A stretch of DNA of 54,718 bases from Chitinophagaceae bacterium (GCA_022843585.1 JALHNJ010000016.1:1-54718); one strand, 5' to 3'; shown: positions 16,836 through 25,866, numbered from the stretch's first letter. The notes: a model not told the origin generated them from the letters alone. Numbers and translations: made by a program.

Positions 16836-18047
16836 ATGCTTTTTTTATTTGGAATTGGCATAAATCTTTTCCTGATTCTATTACTTTTTTCAAAACAAAA
16901 TAAAATACTAGCCGATAAATTCTTATTGGCATGGCTTATAATTATTTGCTGTCATTTAATACTTTTTGTTGCTGCTACTACAGGTGCCATAAACAACTTT
17001 GCCGATATATATGTATTGGCTCCGCTTTTTCCACTATTGCATGGACCCATGCTTTATTTATATACAGCCTCTATGACCAATATGCTGCCTATACATAAGA
17101 TAAAATGGGTTTTACATTTTCTTCCTTTTATCATTGTTTTACTTATAGTGAGCCCATTCCTAATATTGCCAATGCAAGAAAAGGTTGCAATTGTCAGTTC
17201 AGGAGGTAGGGGTTATGAGTTGCAAATAACTATTAATAATTATGCTACATTAATTTCCGGAATTGTTTATGTTATTTGGTTGTTATTTCTTTTGCGTAAA
17301 CATAAGAAAAACATTTCTAACCATTTTTCAAACGATGAAAAAATTAAACTTAATTGGTTGCGTTATTTAATTTATGGCGTAGGAATTATTTGGATATTGG
17401 TTATAGCACAAGCTGTAAATAGAGTATCGTACGACGATTATATATTTGGAACTGTTGTGGGAATTGTAACTATTATAGGATATTTTGGTATTAAGCAAGG
17501 TAGAATTTATAACAACACAAATGTTCAACTGTTAAATAGTGATTTTGAAATCAGTTTTAAAGATGAAGGACTTATTAATAAAAATGACGATACACCAAAC
17601 TATTTAAAGATAGATGAGCAAACTACAATTTTGGATGTAGAAAAAGAAGAAGATCTATTAATAAAGAAGAAGTATGCTAAATCCGGCCTTACGGAAGCAG
17701 CAGCCCAAAACCTATACGGAAAGCTCAAGGAACTGATGCAGCAAGAAAAGTTCTATACTGAACCAGAACTTACCCTTACCAAATTAGCAGAAAAACTAAA
17801 TATTCATCCCAATTATTTGTCACAAGTTATTAATGAGAGAGAAGGAAAGAGTTTTTATGATTATATAAACACCCTAAGGGTTGAAGAATTTAAGCGACTA
17901 TTGTTAATACCAGGAAATAGCAAGTTTACTATGATGAGCCTGGCATTAGATTGCGGCTTTAATTCAAAATCTTCTTTCAATAAGAATTTCAAAAAAGTTA
18001 CGGGTCAATCTCCATCGGAATATCTAAGTGTAAAGGCACAAGATTAG
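16836..18047 (+). CDS. AraC-family regulator with seven-helix membrane domain (copy 1)
   Basis: 403 residues. About the first 225 form seven membrane helices (FGIGINLFLILLLF onward; characteristic LFPLLHGPMLYLYTASMTN loop; final GIVTIIGYFGIKQGRIY). After a polar linker, the C-terminal 110 residues are an AraC double helix-turn-helix: LAEKLNIHPNYLSQVINER, then FYDYINTLRVEEFKRLL and SLALDCGFNSKSSFNKNFKK, ending in the GQSPSEYL box. These membrane-bound AraC regulators are frequent in Bacteroidota and presumably sense an envelope signal. The next gene downstream has a promoter element shared with the gene after the second copy. Confidence 0.9.
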   Translation: MLFLFGIGINLFLILLLFSKQNKILADKFLLAWLIIICCHLILFVAATTGAINNFADIYVLAPLFPLLHGPMLYLYTASMTNMLPIHKIKWVLHFLPFIIVLLIVSPFLILPMQEKVAIVSSGGRGYELQITINNYATLISGIVYVIWLLFLLRKHKKNISNHFSNDEKIKLNWLRYLIYGVGIIWILVIAQAVNRVSYDDYIFGTVVGIVTIIGYFGIKQGRIYNNTNVQLLNSDFEISFKDEGLINKNDDTPNYLKIDEQTTILDVEKEEDLLIKKKYAKSGLTEAAAQNLYGKLKELMQQEKFYTEPELTLTKLAEKLNIHPNYLSQVINEREGKSFYDYINTLRVEEFKRLLLIPGNSKFTMMSLALDCGFNSKSSFNKNFKKVTGQSPSEYLSVKAQD

Positions 18048-18102
18048 GTTTTAGAGGCTTTACCTTACACACTAAGCCAAATACATTGCAGCATATTTTA
18101 TA

Positions 18103-18134
18103 ACTAATTGATAATCATTATGATTATAATTAGT
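18103..18134. promoter_or_regulatory. long palindrome downstream of AraC copy 1
   Basis: ACTAATTGATAATCAT against ATGATTATAATTAGT, a 15-bp nearly perfect inverted repeat (one base missing on the right) centred at 18119. It lies 56 bases after the araC-like stop codon and 119 bases before the DUF3471 gene. It could be a terminator for the first or an operator for the second; its near-perfect symmetry with almost no loop favours a protein-binding site. Confidence 0.45.
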
Positions 18135-18158
18135 CCTCTCTTATAGGATAGCCCCCTT

Positions 18159-18184
18159 ATCGGAATTTTACACTTCATCTTTGC
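18159..18184 (+). promoter_or_regulatory. candidate promoter/activator site of the DUF3471 gene
   Basis: ATCGGA (18159) followed by TTTTACAC and CATCTTTGC (18176-18184), a relaxed TAnnTTTG -7 element. The same order, ATCGGA...TTTGCAC...CATTTTTGC, occurs at 23349-23386 before the gene that follows the second AraC regulator, so it may be the regulators' shared site. Confidence 0.35.
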
Positions 18185-18252
18185 GTCCTCACTAAACAAT
18201 GGTTACCGCAAATTGCTGTTACCCAATTTTTTTCAACTCAAAAATCAAACGA

Positions 18253-18966
18253 ATGAAACAAGCGATTTCCTTTCTTTTTGTTGGCTTTATAAGCCTGTCT
18301 TGTATAGCCCACAATATAACAGGCGAAGCAATAGACTTTGTAAACAAAAATTACAACAATAGTTCCAAAAGCGAAATAGTAAGTAGCAAAAACCAAATTC
18401 AGCTTAGCCTCTTTTCGGATAGCCTGAATAAATATGTTGGCGGGTATCTCTTTTCGGAAGGAACAATTAAAGTTTATGTAAAAGAAAATAAATTGATGGC
18501 CATTATTCCAGACCAGCCGGCCTACGAATTAGTGTATGTAAAGGAAAACGAATTTAATGTAAAAGGTGCTCCTGGTTATATAGTACTATTTGAAATTGAT
18601 AAAAAAGGGGAAATATCTGGATTTACCCTTGTTCAACCGGATGGAAAATCTAAAGCTAAGAAAATTTCCGGAGAGGCAACTAATATTTCAAGCACCCCCA
18701 TTCAACTCACAAAAGAGCAGTTAGAAAAATATACCGGAGAGTATTTACTATCTGGAAATGAATTAGAAATTTATCTCACTGAAAATAAGCTTATGGCTAA
18801 AATTCCCGGCCAGCAGGATTATGAGTTAGTGCCGGTAAGCCAAAGCAATTTTAATGTAAAGGGTGTTAGTGGTTTTAGTGTGCAGTTTGTAAAAGATGAA
18901 AAGGGAAATACAACCGAATGTGTTATTAGCCAACCGGGCGGAACCGTAATTGCAAAACGAAGATAA
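18253..18966 (+). CDS. exported protein with two tandem DUF3471-like repeats
   Basis: 237 residues from ATG 18253 (MKQAISFLFVGFISLSCIAH; the upstream in-frame ATG at 18199 adds non-signal sequence). The signal peptide has a possible lipobox LSC. Two repeats of about 85 residues follow, each reading L.KYVGGYLFSEG..IKVYVKENKLMAIIPDQ..YELVYV...FNVKGAPGY and L.KYTGEYLLSGN..EIYLTENKLMAKIPGQ..YELVPV...FNVKGVSGF. This is the beta-rich DUF3471 fold that usually trails beta-lactamase or M1 peptidase domains; here it stands alone, so it may be a ligand-binding or partner protein. The S33 hydrolase gene starts 40 bases later. Confidence 0.75.
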   Translation: MKQAISFLFVGFISLSCIAHNITGEAIDFVNKNYNNSSKSEIVSSKNQIQLSLFSDSLNKYVGGYLFSEGTIKVYVKENKLMAIIPDQPAYELVYVKENEFNVKGAPGYIVLFEIDKKGEISGFTLVQPDGKSKAKKISGEATNISSTPIQLTKEQLEKYTGEYLLSGNELEIYLTENKLMAKIPGQQDYELVPVSQSNFNVKGVSGFSVQFVKDEKGNTTECVISQPGGTVIAKRR

Positions 18967-19006
18967 TTCAGGTATAAACAAGTATAATAAATATAAAATC
19001 ACTAAA

Positions 19007-20485
19007 ATGTCGAGTAAGAAATTTGCCAACAATCTAATCTGTTTATTTTTATTAATAGGGTCAGGAAAACAAACATTTTGTCAAGCACCAGAACTAAAGA
19101 ATATAAAGTATGAAGATGTAAATGTTAATGGCCAGGCAGTAAAAATAGTGCATGGGTTTATTGATGTACCTGAAGACAGAGAAAAACCTAATGGCCGCAT
19201 TATCAAATTACCTGTTTCTATATTGAAGTCGCCACTAAAAGATGTTGGGACACCTGTTTTCTATTTTGAAGGTGGCCCTGGTGCTTCAAATATGTTAGAC
19301 CTCAAAAATCTTGGTATTGCAACCAACCATGATATTATTTGTGTGGGGTATCGTGGCATAGATGGAACAGTAAAATTGAAATCGAAGAGAGTGGGAAAAG
19401 CCGCTAAAGGAGTACATCATAACCTACTTAGCGATGAGTCGTTAGATAATTTAGAAATGGAAGTAAAAAGGTTTGCAGCTTCGTTAAAAGAAAAAGGTAT
19501 TGATATTGCCAAATATACCATGCTGGATGTTATAGAAGATATGGAGTATGCCCGTAGAGCTTTGGGATATGAACAGGTAAATTTATTTAGTGTTAGCTAT
19601 GGAACAAGGGTAGCATTATTGTACAGTTACAAATATCCGGCTATTATTAAACGTTCAGCAATGATAGGTGCCAACCCATCCGGGCATTTTGTTTGGTATC
19701 CCGAAAAAACAGAACAGATTCTTGATAAATACGATAGTATCTACAAGGCTACCAGCATATTCAACTATCAGGGTTCTATAAAAGAAGCTATGAAAACCTC
19801 TTTTGAGAAAATGCCACGGCGGTGGAGGGCATTTAAGTTAGATGCTGACAAAATAAAAACAGCCACATTTCAGATGATGTTTTCTAAAGGCGGTGCTGCA
19901 GAGGCATTTGATGCCTACTTTAAGGCCGCAAATAAAAATGATTATAGCGGTTTGTACATGATGCAAGTAGGGTATGATATGTTTATATCAAAAAGTATGT
20001 TTTGGGGAGATTTTTTTCAGAAAGCTGTAAGTGCAGATTATCAACCATCCATAAATTACAGGGAGTTGCTGCGTACTTCAAAAACCACATTAGGGCCAAC
20101 TACTTCACTATTATTTTGGGGAGTTGCAAAAAGCTGGTATGAGTATTCAATACCTGAAGAATACAAAAGAGTCCGTTTGTCAAATACCGAAACTCTTATA
20201 ATAAGTGGTAACCTAGATGTAGCAACACCATCTGATTTTGCTACGGAAAAATTATTGCCCGTCCTACCAAATGGTAAACAGGTAATCATGAAAGACTACT
20301 CACACAGTTTGCTTGGCGGTAAACAAGGAGGGGCTGTTTTTGGAATGATATTTAATTTTTACGATACTGGCAAAGTAGATGATTCCGGAATAGTGTATGA
20401 CCCTGTAAATTTTACAGTAAAAAAGCCCCTTGGTACTATAGCAAAAAAGAATTATTTACTTCTTTTATTAAAAAACCTTTTTTAA
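19007..20485 (+). CDS. exported alpha/beta hydrolase, S33 tripeptidyl-peptidase-like
   Basis: 492 residues from ATG 19007 (signal peptide ending about QTFCQ; the longer frame from 18950 overlaps the preceding gene). FEGGPGAS is the oxyanion loop, VNLFSVSYGTRVALLYSYKY the nucleophile elbow with Ser, LIISGNLDVATP carries the Asp and MKDYSHSLLGG the His, giving a complete triad in the order typical of the large S33 hydrolases. It probably acts in the periplasm on peptides or esters. It follows the DUF3471 gene by 40 bases and precedes the DUF2306 gene by 13, so these three look like one transcript under the AraC-type regulator. Confidence 0.85.
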   Translation: MSSKKFANNLICLFLLIGSGKQTFCQAPELKNIKYEDVNVNGQAVKIVHGFIDVPEDREKPNGRIIKLPVSILKSPLKDVGTPVFYFEGGPGASNMLDLKNLGIATNHDIICVGYRGIDGTVKLKSKRVGKAAKGVHHNLLSDESLDNLEMEVKRFAASLKEKGIDIAKYTMLDVIEDMEYARRALGYEQVNLFSVSYGTRVALLYSYKYPAIIKRSAMIGANPSGHFVWYPEKTEQILDKYDSIYKATSIFNYQGSIKEAMKTSFEKMPRRWRAFKLDADKIKTATFQMMFSKGGAAEAFDAYFKAANKNDYSGLYMMQVGYDMFISKSMFWGDFFQKAVSADYQPSINYRELLRTSKTTLGPTTSLLFWGVAKSWYEYSIPEEYKRVRLSNTETLIISGNLDVATPSDFATEKLLPVLPNGKQVIMKDYSHSLLGGKQGGAVFGMIFNFYDTGKVDDSGIVYDPVNFTVKKPLGTIAKKNYLLLLLKNLF

Positions 20486-20498
20486 AAGAATTGGTAAA

Positions 20499-21146
20499 AT
20501 GAAAATATTGAATATGACAAGAAAATTTATATTTATAGTTATATCACTCTTTTGCATTCTCATTGGATTGTATCCATTTATTTATTATGTTATTTTACAA
20601 CAGGAATTTTCATTGCTATCCGGGAAGCCTGATTTTATCAAAAGCAGCTTTGTCTGGAAAATTGGGTTTTATACACATATTTTTTTTGGTGGTCTTGCTT
20701 TGCTACTCGGGTGGACACAGTTTGTTAAAAAAATCAGGCAAAGAAATTTGAAGCTGCATAGGCAATTAGGAAAAGTATATGTATTATCTGCATTTTTAAG
20801 TTCAGTGGCAAGTATTGGAATTGGCTTTTTTTCAACAGGTGGAATGATTGCGGCAGCAGGGTTTGTAAGCTTAGGATTTGTTTGGTTTTTTTCCACCTTT
20901 AAAGCATATACAAGCATTCTTTCCGGTGATGTTGCAAGGCATGAAATGTGGGTGATATATAGTTTTTCGGCTTGTTTTGCCGCAGTAACACTAAGGCTAT
21001 GGACGCCAGTATTGGCATTAGTTTTTGAAGAGTATATAACAGGGTATAGAATTGTAGCCTGGTTAAGCTGGGTTCCCAATATGGTAGTAGCCGGTGTAAT
21101 AGTAATGGTAAAAAGAATGAAAAAACCCTCTTTAAAAATGGTATGA
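20499..21146 (+). CDS. DUF2306 membrane protein
   Basis: 215 residues with six or seven membrane helices. Family marks are GFYTHIFFGGLALLLGWTQF, LKLHRQLGKVYVLS and HEMWVIYSFSACFAAVTLRLW, with conserved His residues on helix ends, as I recall for DUF2306. Such proteins are sometimes suggested to bind haem or quinone because of these histidines, but no function is established. An alternative start is ATG 20514. It lies 13 bases after the S33 hydrolase gene. Confidence 0.75.
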   Translation: MKILNMTRKFIFIVISLFCILIGLYPFIYYVILQQEFSLLSGKPDFIKSSFVWKIGFYTHIFFGGLALLLGWTQFVKKIRQRNLKLHRQLGKVYVLSAFLSSVASIGIGFFSTGGMIAAAGFVSLGFVWFFSTFKAYTSILSGDVARHEMWVIYSFSACFAAVTLRLWTPVLALVFEEYITGYRIVAWLSWVPNMVVAGVIVMVKRMKKPSLKMV

Positions 21147-21205
21147 AACTATATGACTCTAATTCAAGAAACTGTTAGTTACACAGGGTATCAATCGTGA
21201 TAGCT

Positions 21206-21913
21206 ATGGAGAAAATCAGGTGTATAATAATTGATGATGAGCCGCTTGCTATAAATTTATTGAGTGGTTATATCAAGCAGATTCCGAATCTTGAACTAAG
21301 CGGAGTTTTTAAAGAAACTATAAGTGCCGGAAACCGTTTACAGAATGAAAAATCGAACCTTATTTTTTTTGATATCCATTTGGCTGGTCTAAAAGGGTTG
21401 GCTTTTTTGCGAACATTTGCATCCAAGCATTTTGTCATCATTACTACAGCCTACCATCAGTATGCAGTTAAAGGGTTTGAATTGAATGTTATAGATTATT
21501 TGATGAAACCATATTCATTTGACCGACTCATTGCAGGAGTAAATAAAGTTTCAAAACTTATTCAGTATTCTCAGTTAATTAAAGAGAGTGAAATACAAAA
21601 TGAAACATCACTGTTCTTAACCATTGACCGGCAAAAGGTAAGGATTAATTTTGCTAACATCCTTTTTATTGAAAGCCGGAGAGAATATGTAAAAATAGTT
21701 ACGCTTAATGGTGAATATGTATCAAAAATAAGCACCACCGAAATTGAATCTCTTTTGCCCAAGCCAAGATTCATCAGGGTGCACAGGTCTTTTGTAGTGG
21801 CAATTGATAAGATTACTACTTATACTAAAGCAAAAATACAGGTCAATCAAAAAACTATCCCTATTGGAAATGGTTATAAAAATGAACAGCTTTTTTCGAG
21901 GATAGTTAAGTAA
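21206..21913 (+). CDS. orphan LytTR-family response regulator
   Basis: 235 residues from ATG 21206 (another in-frame start lies 9 bases upstream). The receiver has an acidic cluster at D10-E12 and phospho-acceptor D56 in LIFFDIHLAGLKG; TTAYHQYAVKGFELNVIDYL is almost the same as in the 2.0-2.7 kb regulator. The LytTR domain is at about 135-235 (NILFIESRREYVKIV, RFIRVHRSFVV). No kinase gene is adjacent; the nearest is the LytS-like gene at 2.7 kb, so cross-talk is possible. The neighbours are the DUF2306 gene upstream and the second AraC regulator downstream. Confidence 0.9.
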   Translation: MEKIRCIIIDDEPLAINLLSGYIKQIPNLELSGVFKETISAGNRLQNEKSNLIFFDIHLAGLKGLAFLRTFASKHFVIITTAYHQYAVKGFELNVIDYLMKPYSFDRLIAGVNKVSKLIQYSQLIKESEIQNETSLFLTIDRQKVRINFANILFIESRREYVKIVTLNGEYVSKISTTEIESLLPKPRFIRVHRSFVVAIDKITTYTKAKIQVNQKTIPIGNGYKNEQLFSRIVK

Positions 21914-21979
21914 AAGTTTTCAAACATAGTTTCCTTAGTCCCACAGTAAAATATCAAATTTTGCTATATTACCAGTAGC

Positions 21980-23239
21980 TTGCAGGTTCTAAAATTTTTT
22001 AAAGCAGGTTATGTTGTATTTAGTAGGAATAGCATTTACTTTTTTTTTGTATTTATTTTAACTGGTAAAAAAGAAAAGGGCAGAGGCGATATTGAATTAG
22101 CTACCTGGTTATTTTTTATTGGCTTGCACTTGTTATTTTATTACTTTTTTATAACTCAATTAAACTTCAAGTACACATTTTTATTGGGACTTGAGATACC
22201 CATGCCTTTACTCCACGGGCCTTTTCTTTTTTTATATGTAAGTGCATTAACAAATCAAAATCAGGGAAAAAGATATTTCGACGCTGTACATTTTATTCCT
22301 TTTTTAGCAGGCTATCTCCTTCTTTTCTCCTTTTTTCTATTGCCTGTTAAAGACAAAATAAATGTTTACAAAGCAGAAGGCAAGCCGTATGAACTTTTAA
22401 TGACGATTTTTCTTTTTTCTTTTATATTTTCAGGCATTTTGTACACATTGCTTTCTTTGCAAAAACTTAAGTTACACCGTAAAAAAATTAAGGATTATTT
22501 TTCGGAAACCGAAATGATAAATTTAAAATGGCTTCTTTATCTAATTATAGGCCTTAGTGTTATTTGGGTGCTTGTGGTGATTGGGGATGAAAAATATTTG
22601 TTTTCAGCAGTTGTGTTTTATGTTCTATTTATTGGATATTTTGGTATAAAGCAAGTAGGTATTTTTACCAACAGTGCTTCTATTCTTAACCATAGAGAAT
22701 CTTTATCCTTAAAAATAGAAAAGGATAACTTACTTAATAAAATTGTCGAACATAAACTCTCTGTTTTTCCCGAAATTAAAGAAACAAATCAGGCAGATGA
22801 TGTACCTGCTGCTATATCAGGTAATGTTGATGCTAAAAAGCAACCTGAAAAGGTAAAGTATGAAAAATCGGGGTTAAGTATGACAAGTGTTCAAGAAATC
22901 CATCGGAGACTTACAGATTTAATGCAAAAGGAAAAACTGTACAAGAACCCTGAGCTTACGCTAACTGATTTGGCTAAAATAATGCAGGTTCATCCAAACA
23001 TCCTTTCGCAGGTTATTAATACAATGGAAAATAGTAATTTTTACGACTATATCAATTTTCAAAGAATTGAAGAGTTTAAAGAAATATGTGTTCTTCCAGA
23101 AAACCAAAAATTCACTTTATTGACTTTGGCTTTTGAATGTGGATTTAATTCTAAAACTGCGTTTAACAGAAATTTTAAAAAAGCAACATCAGTTTCGCCT
23201 ACAGAGTACTTAAAGTCCACAACGACCAAGTTTATATAA
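21980..23239 (+). CDS. AraC-family regulator with seven-helix membrane domain (copy 2)
   Basis: Up to 419 residues. The membrane domain parallels copy 1 (IPMPLLHGPFLFLYVSALTN; VFYVLFIGYFGIKQVGIF) and the C-terminal AraC domain matches it closely (LAKIMQVHPNILSQVIN, NFYDYINFQRIEEFKE, LAFECGFNSKTAFNRNFKKA, VSPTEYL). The only start available at the 5' end is TTG 21980, and the first 28 residues are unlike copy 1, so the true N terminus is uncertain and may be slightly truncated. The hydrolase/barrel pair copy 2 follows after 166 bases and is the likely target. Confidence 0.85.
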   Translation: MQVLKFFKAGYVVFSRNSIYFFFVFILTGKKEKGRGDIELATWLFFIGLHLLFYYFFITQLNFKYTFLLGLEIPMPLLHGPFLFLYVSALTNQNQGKRYFDAVHFIPFLAGYLLLFSFFLLPVKDKINVYKAEGKPYELLMTIFLFSFIFSGILYTLLSLQKLKLHRKKIKDYFSETEMINLKWLLYLIIGLSVIWVLVVIGDEKYLFSAVVFYVLFIGYFGIKQVGIFTNSASILNHRESLSLKIEKDNLLNKIVEHKLSVFPEIKETNQADDVPAAISGNVDAKKQPEKVKYEKSGLSMTSVQEIHRRLTDLMQKEKLYKNPELTLTDLAKIMQVHPNILSQVINTMENSNFYDYINFQRIEEFKEICVLPENQKFTLLTLAFECGFNSKTAFNRNFKKATSVSPTEYLKSTTTKFI

Positions 23240-23255
23240 ACAACAACGTCCTAAC

Positions 23256-23284
23256 TTACAAGGCGAAAACGCCATCTCTTGTAA
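23256..23284 (+). terminator. hairpin after AraC copy 2
   Basis: TTACAAG and CTTGTAA enclose an inner GGCG-AAAA-CGCC stem with a small bulge, 17 bases after the stop codon. No T-run follows, so it may be a weak terminator. Confidence 0.45.
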
Positions 23285-23405
23285 TACACTGTATATCAAT
23301 CGCTAATCTGCCTGGTTATATACAAAATACACTTGTGCCATCTTACACATCGGAGCATTTGCACCAAAATATCATTTCATTTTTGCATAAATAAACAAAA
23401 CATAA

Positions 23406-24404
23406 ATGAAAATGATGAAAACTAATTTAATGCTGTTGGCAATTGCCATTACAAGTATTTTTTTTACAGGATGCAAAAAAGAAATGAACATCAGCGATGC
23501 TGGAAATTTAGTTCCAAAAACTGTTGACCAAGACCCTTCTTTATCTTCTATTTCCGTTAACGGTACCCAATTACATTCCGAAACATTTGGCAATCCAGAT
23601 AGTGCAATGGTTATTTTCCTTCACGGAGGGCCAGGGTCGGATTATAGAAATGGCCTAAGCGTAAAGCAGTTGGCAAATAATGGCTATTATGTTGTTTTTT
23701 ATGACCAACGTGGAACTGGTCTATCCAAAAGGCATGATAGGAATTCATACGCCATACAATTGTATTTAGATGACCTGGCTGCTGTAATTGCACATTATAG
23801 AACCTCACCAACTCAAAAAGTATTTTTATTTGGGCACTCCTGGGGGGCTATGGTTGCTGCCGGATATATCAATACCTATCCCAATCGTATTAACGGAGCA
23901 ATTTTTGCAGAGGCCGGTGGATTCACCAAGAAATTATTAGATGAATATGGTGAGGCAAGCAGAAAATTGAAGTTGTTTTCAGAGGCAACAAATGATATTC
24001 TTTATTACGACCAATTCTTGACAGGAAAAGAAAATGAACATGCAATGCTGGATTATAAAATGGCGTTGATTACCCCTTTCGCTTATGCCAAAGGTAATAG
24101 CGAAGGTGTGGAAGGCCCATCTCCTATTTGGCGATACGGTGCTGAAGTATTGCAAGGGTTTATGAAAATTGCCGAAGACGAGGGGTTTGATTTTACGACT
24201 AATTTAAGCCGATATAATACAAAAGTTTTGTTCCTGTATGGAGAAAATAATAAATCGTATGGATTGCCATTTGCACAAAAAGAGGCAGGCTACTTCCCTA
24301 ATGCTCAAATTTCTAAAGTAAATAATACAGGTCACGAAATGATTTACTTTAAGTGGAATAATGTGTATCCGATTGTATTACCTTATCTAAACTCATTAAA
24401 ATAA
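23406..24404 (+). CDS. alpha/beta hydrolase lipoprotein, S33/prolyl-iminopeptidase-like (copy 2)
   Basis: 332 residues, a paralogue of the protein at 13904-14899 along its whole length. Lipobox IFFTGC places the lipidated Cys at 23. The core motifs are LHGGPGSD, VVFYDQRGTGLS, nucleophile elbow GHSWGA, and NTGHEM for the His. The diagnostic LDQFLTGKENEHEILDYK of copy 1 reads YDQFLTGKENEHAMLDYK here. The barrel gene follows after 7 bases. A promoter-like region (23349-23386) resembles that before the DUF3471 gene. Confidence 0.88.
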   Translation: MKMMKTNLMLLAIAITSIFFTGCKKEMNISDAGNLVPKTVDQDPSLSSISVNGTQLHSETFGNPDSAMVIFLHGGPGSDYRNGLSVKQLANNGYYVVFYDQRGTGLSKRHDRNSYAIQLYLDDLAAVIAHYRTSPTQKVFLFGHSWGAMVAAGYINTYPNRINGAIFAEAGGFTKKLLDEYGEASRKLKLFSEATNDILYYDQFLTGKENEHAMLDYKMALITPFAYAKGNSEGVEGPSPIWRYGAEVLQGFMKIAEDEGFDFTTNLSRYNTKVLFLYGENNKSYGLPFAQKEAGYFPNAQISKVNNTGHEMIYFKWNNVYPIVLPYLNSLK

Positions 24405-24411
24405 ATTAGAA

Positions 24412-25092
24412 ATGAAGAATATAAAACTACTGGTTGCTATTGCAATCTTATTATGCAGCACGGCTACTGATGTTTTTGCACAAACTGTAAACTGGGCAAG
24501 CTTGAAAAAAAAACAAAGGCATATACTAAACATTAATACCGGATTAGACTATGGAGTAACCTATGGAGTTGGTTATGGATACCAGCTAAAAACCAAACTT
24601 CCTATTATTATTAACGGGGAATATTCTTTCCCATCGGGCAATAATGTAGTTGATGACTTTAAAACAAAAATCGGTGGTTCGATCCGTTTTGCGACGGTGA
24701 ACAACTTTCAATTTAGTGCAAAAATACATGGGGTTTTCAGAAGGTATGAAAATACATTAGCAAGGTTGGTGAATTTTGGCAGTGATATGAGTGTAACAGC
24801 AGGGTATTATAAAAAGAAATGGTATGTGGCTTCAGAATTTGGATTTGATAAAGCAGTTGTTACACATTTTAAGCACTCACAGGTATACAAAAATAACTTT
24901 CCGGGTGTGCAGGATGGGTGGTATGAACCATCAACTGGTGGTAATTTTTATTATGGCATACAATCTGGATTTTCATTTGAGCAGCATGATGTTTATTTAA
25001 AAGCGGGAAGAATGGTAACACAAGATTTTAGTACTACACCACTTTTTCCTTTTTACTTACAACTGGGATATAACCTGCGGATAGGAAAATAA
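24412..25092 (+). CDS. outer-membrane beta-barrel-like protein (copy 2)
   Basis: 226 residues with a signal peptide ending DVFAQ. From TVNWASLKKKQRHILNINTG onward it matches the 14920-15597 protein nearly residue for residue (GVFRRYENTLARLVNFGSDM, QVYKNNFPGVQDGWYEPSTG, PFYLQLGYNLRIGK), with most changes in the signal peptide. Such similarity points to a recent duplication of the hydrolase-barrel pair. It is predicted to sit in the outer membrane; the function is unknown. The conserved repeat (copy C) follows, exactly as after copy 1. Confidence 0.8.
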   Translation: MKNIKLLVAIAILLCSTATDVFAQTVNWASLKKKQRHILNINTGLDYGVTYGVGYGYQLKTKLPIIINGEYSFPSGNNVVDDFKTKIGGSIRFATVNNFQFSAKIHGVFRRYENTLARLVNFGSDMSVTAGYYKKKWYVASEFGFDKAVVTHFKHSQVYKNNFPGVQDGWYEPSTGGNFYYGIQSGFSFEQHDVYLKAGRMVTQDFSTTPLFPFYLQLGYNLRIGK

Positions 25093-25166
25093 GGGGATAG
25101 TGAGTTTCGGAAAATTAGTGTAATACATAAAGCAGAATGTAGTTGCCCTCATATTTATAAGCAGGT

Positions 25167-25292
25167 TGGTGCTTGTAAGTTTGAGGGCAAAAACTAAATT
25201 TTAATAGGGCAAAAGAAGCATTTAGTTTACCATAATCTACTGTTTGTAGACTATTGCGAACTCAGTCATTAAATATTGGGAAATTTGATTAA
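25167..25292. repeat. conserved intergenic repeat, copy C
   Basis: Third copy: GAGGGCAAAAACTAAATTTT, AATAGGGCAAAAGAAGCA, TTTAGTTTAC (25221) and GTTTGTAGAC (25242) 21 bp apart, then AAATATTGGGAAATTTGATTA. Homology to the sequence after barrel copy 1 begins right at the stop codon, showing that the duplicated unit included this repeat. It ends 43 bases before the next gene. Confidence 0.75.
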
Positions 25293-25334
25293 TAACGAAA
25301 CAGGCTTTGCTCAAAATAATAAACTTAAAAAATC

Positions 25335-25832
25335 ATGAAAAAGATTCTAATTACATCACTAATCTTTCTTTCTTTTTTAAACCTAAAAGCACAAAACCTT
25401 CCTGAGTTTAATGATAAGCCGGCCTATGTTGATGCGAAAACGAAAGAGTTAAGGGAGTTGGAAAAATCACAATACAACACAATGGCTAAGGCAAAGGGTT
25501 TGGCAAAAGCCGAAGCTGGTTTTTTCTTGAACGGCATTTCATCGCCGGTCAAAATTACAAAGCAGGAGGAAGTAAAATTTATTGTAAAAGTAACACCCGG
25601 CACTGACCCAACATCAGTTTTCGATTTGGTTCAGTTTGAAATTAGAAAAGAGCAACGGGTTTTTATAACAACAAAAGCCAAAGCAACAAGTACTTCTACT
25701 TCATTTGAAAAAATTAGCTATGAAGTAAAGAAAGTAAAAGAAGGTTACTATTATTTAACTGTAAAAAACCTTGGTATAGGTGAATATTTTTTTGGCTCAA
25801 GCGATTTTATGTTTGCTTTTAGTATTGAATAA
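25335..25832 (+). CDS. exported hypothetical protein
   Basis: 165 residues with a clear signal peptide (MKKILITSLIFLSFLNLKAQ). The mature part has a charged helical segment (YVDAKTKELRELEKSQYNTM AKAKG, written here in two parts) and a beta-rich second half (EEVKFIVKVTPGTDP, YYYLTVKNLGIGEYFFGSSD) with a final FAFSIE. No family is recognised with certainty. It starts 43 bases after repeat copy C, whose 21-bp paired motif lies about 85 bases upstream of the start, and it precedes another exported protein by 34 bases. Confidence 0.7.
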   Translation: MKKILITSLIFLSFLNLKAQNLPEFNDKPAYVDAKTKELRELEKSQYNTMAKAKGLAKAEAGFFLNGISSPVKITKQEEVKFIVKVTPGTDPTSVFDLVQFEIRKEQRVFITTKAKATSTSTSFEKISYEVKKVKEGYYYLTVKNLGIGEYFFGSSDFMFAFSIE

Positions 25833-25866
25833 CCTGAGTTATTAACTGACTTATATTTTAAATTTT

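Noticed and set aside
16735-16932. Minus-strand frame ending LAGAKSYRTPMPFA
   Set aside because: It overlaps the start of the AraC-type gene, whose protein evidence is much stronger; no family or partner supports it.
23250-23290. CCTAAC followed by a hairpin as an attC-like element
   Set aside because: No matching GTTAGG partner or inner L arms; it fits a terminator of the AraC gene better.
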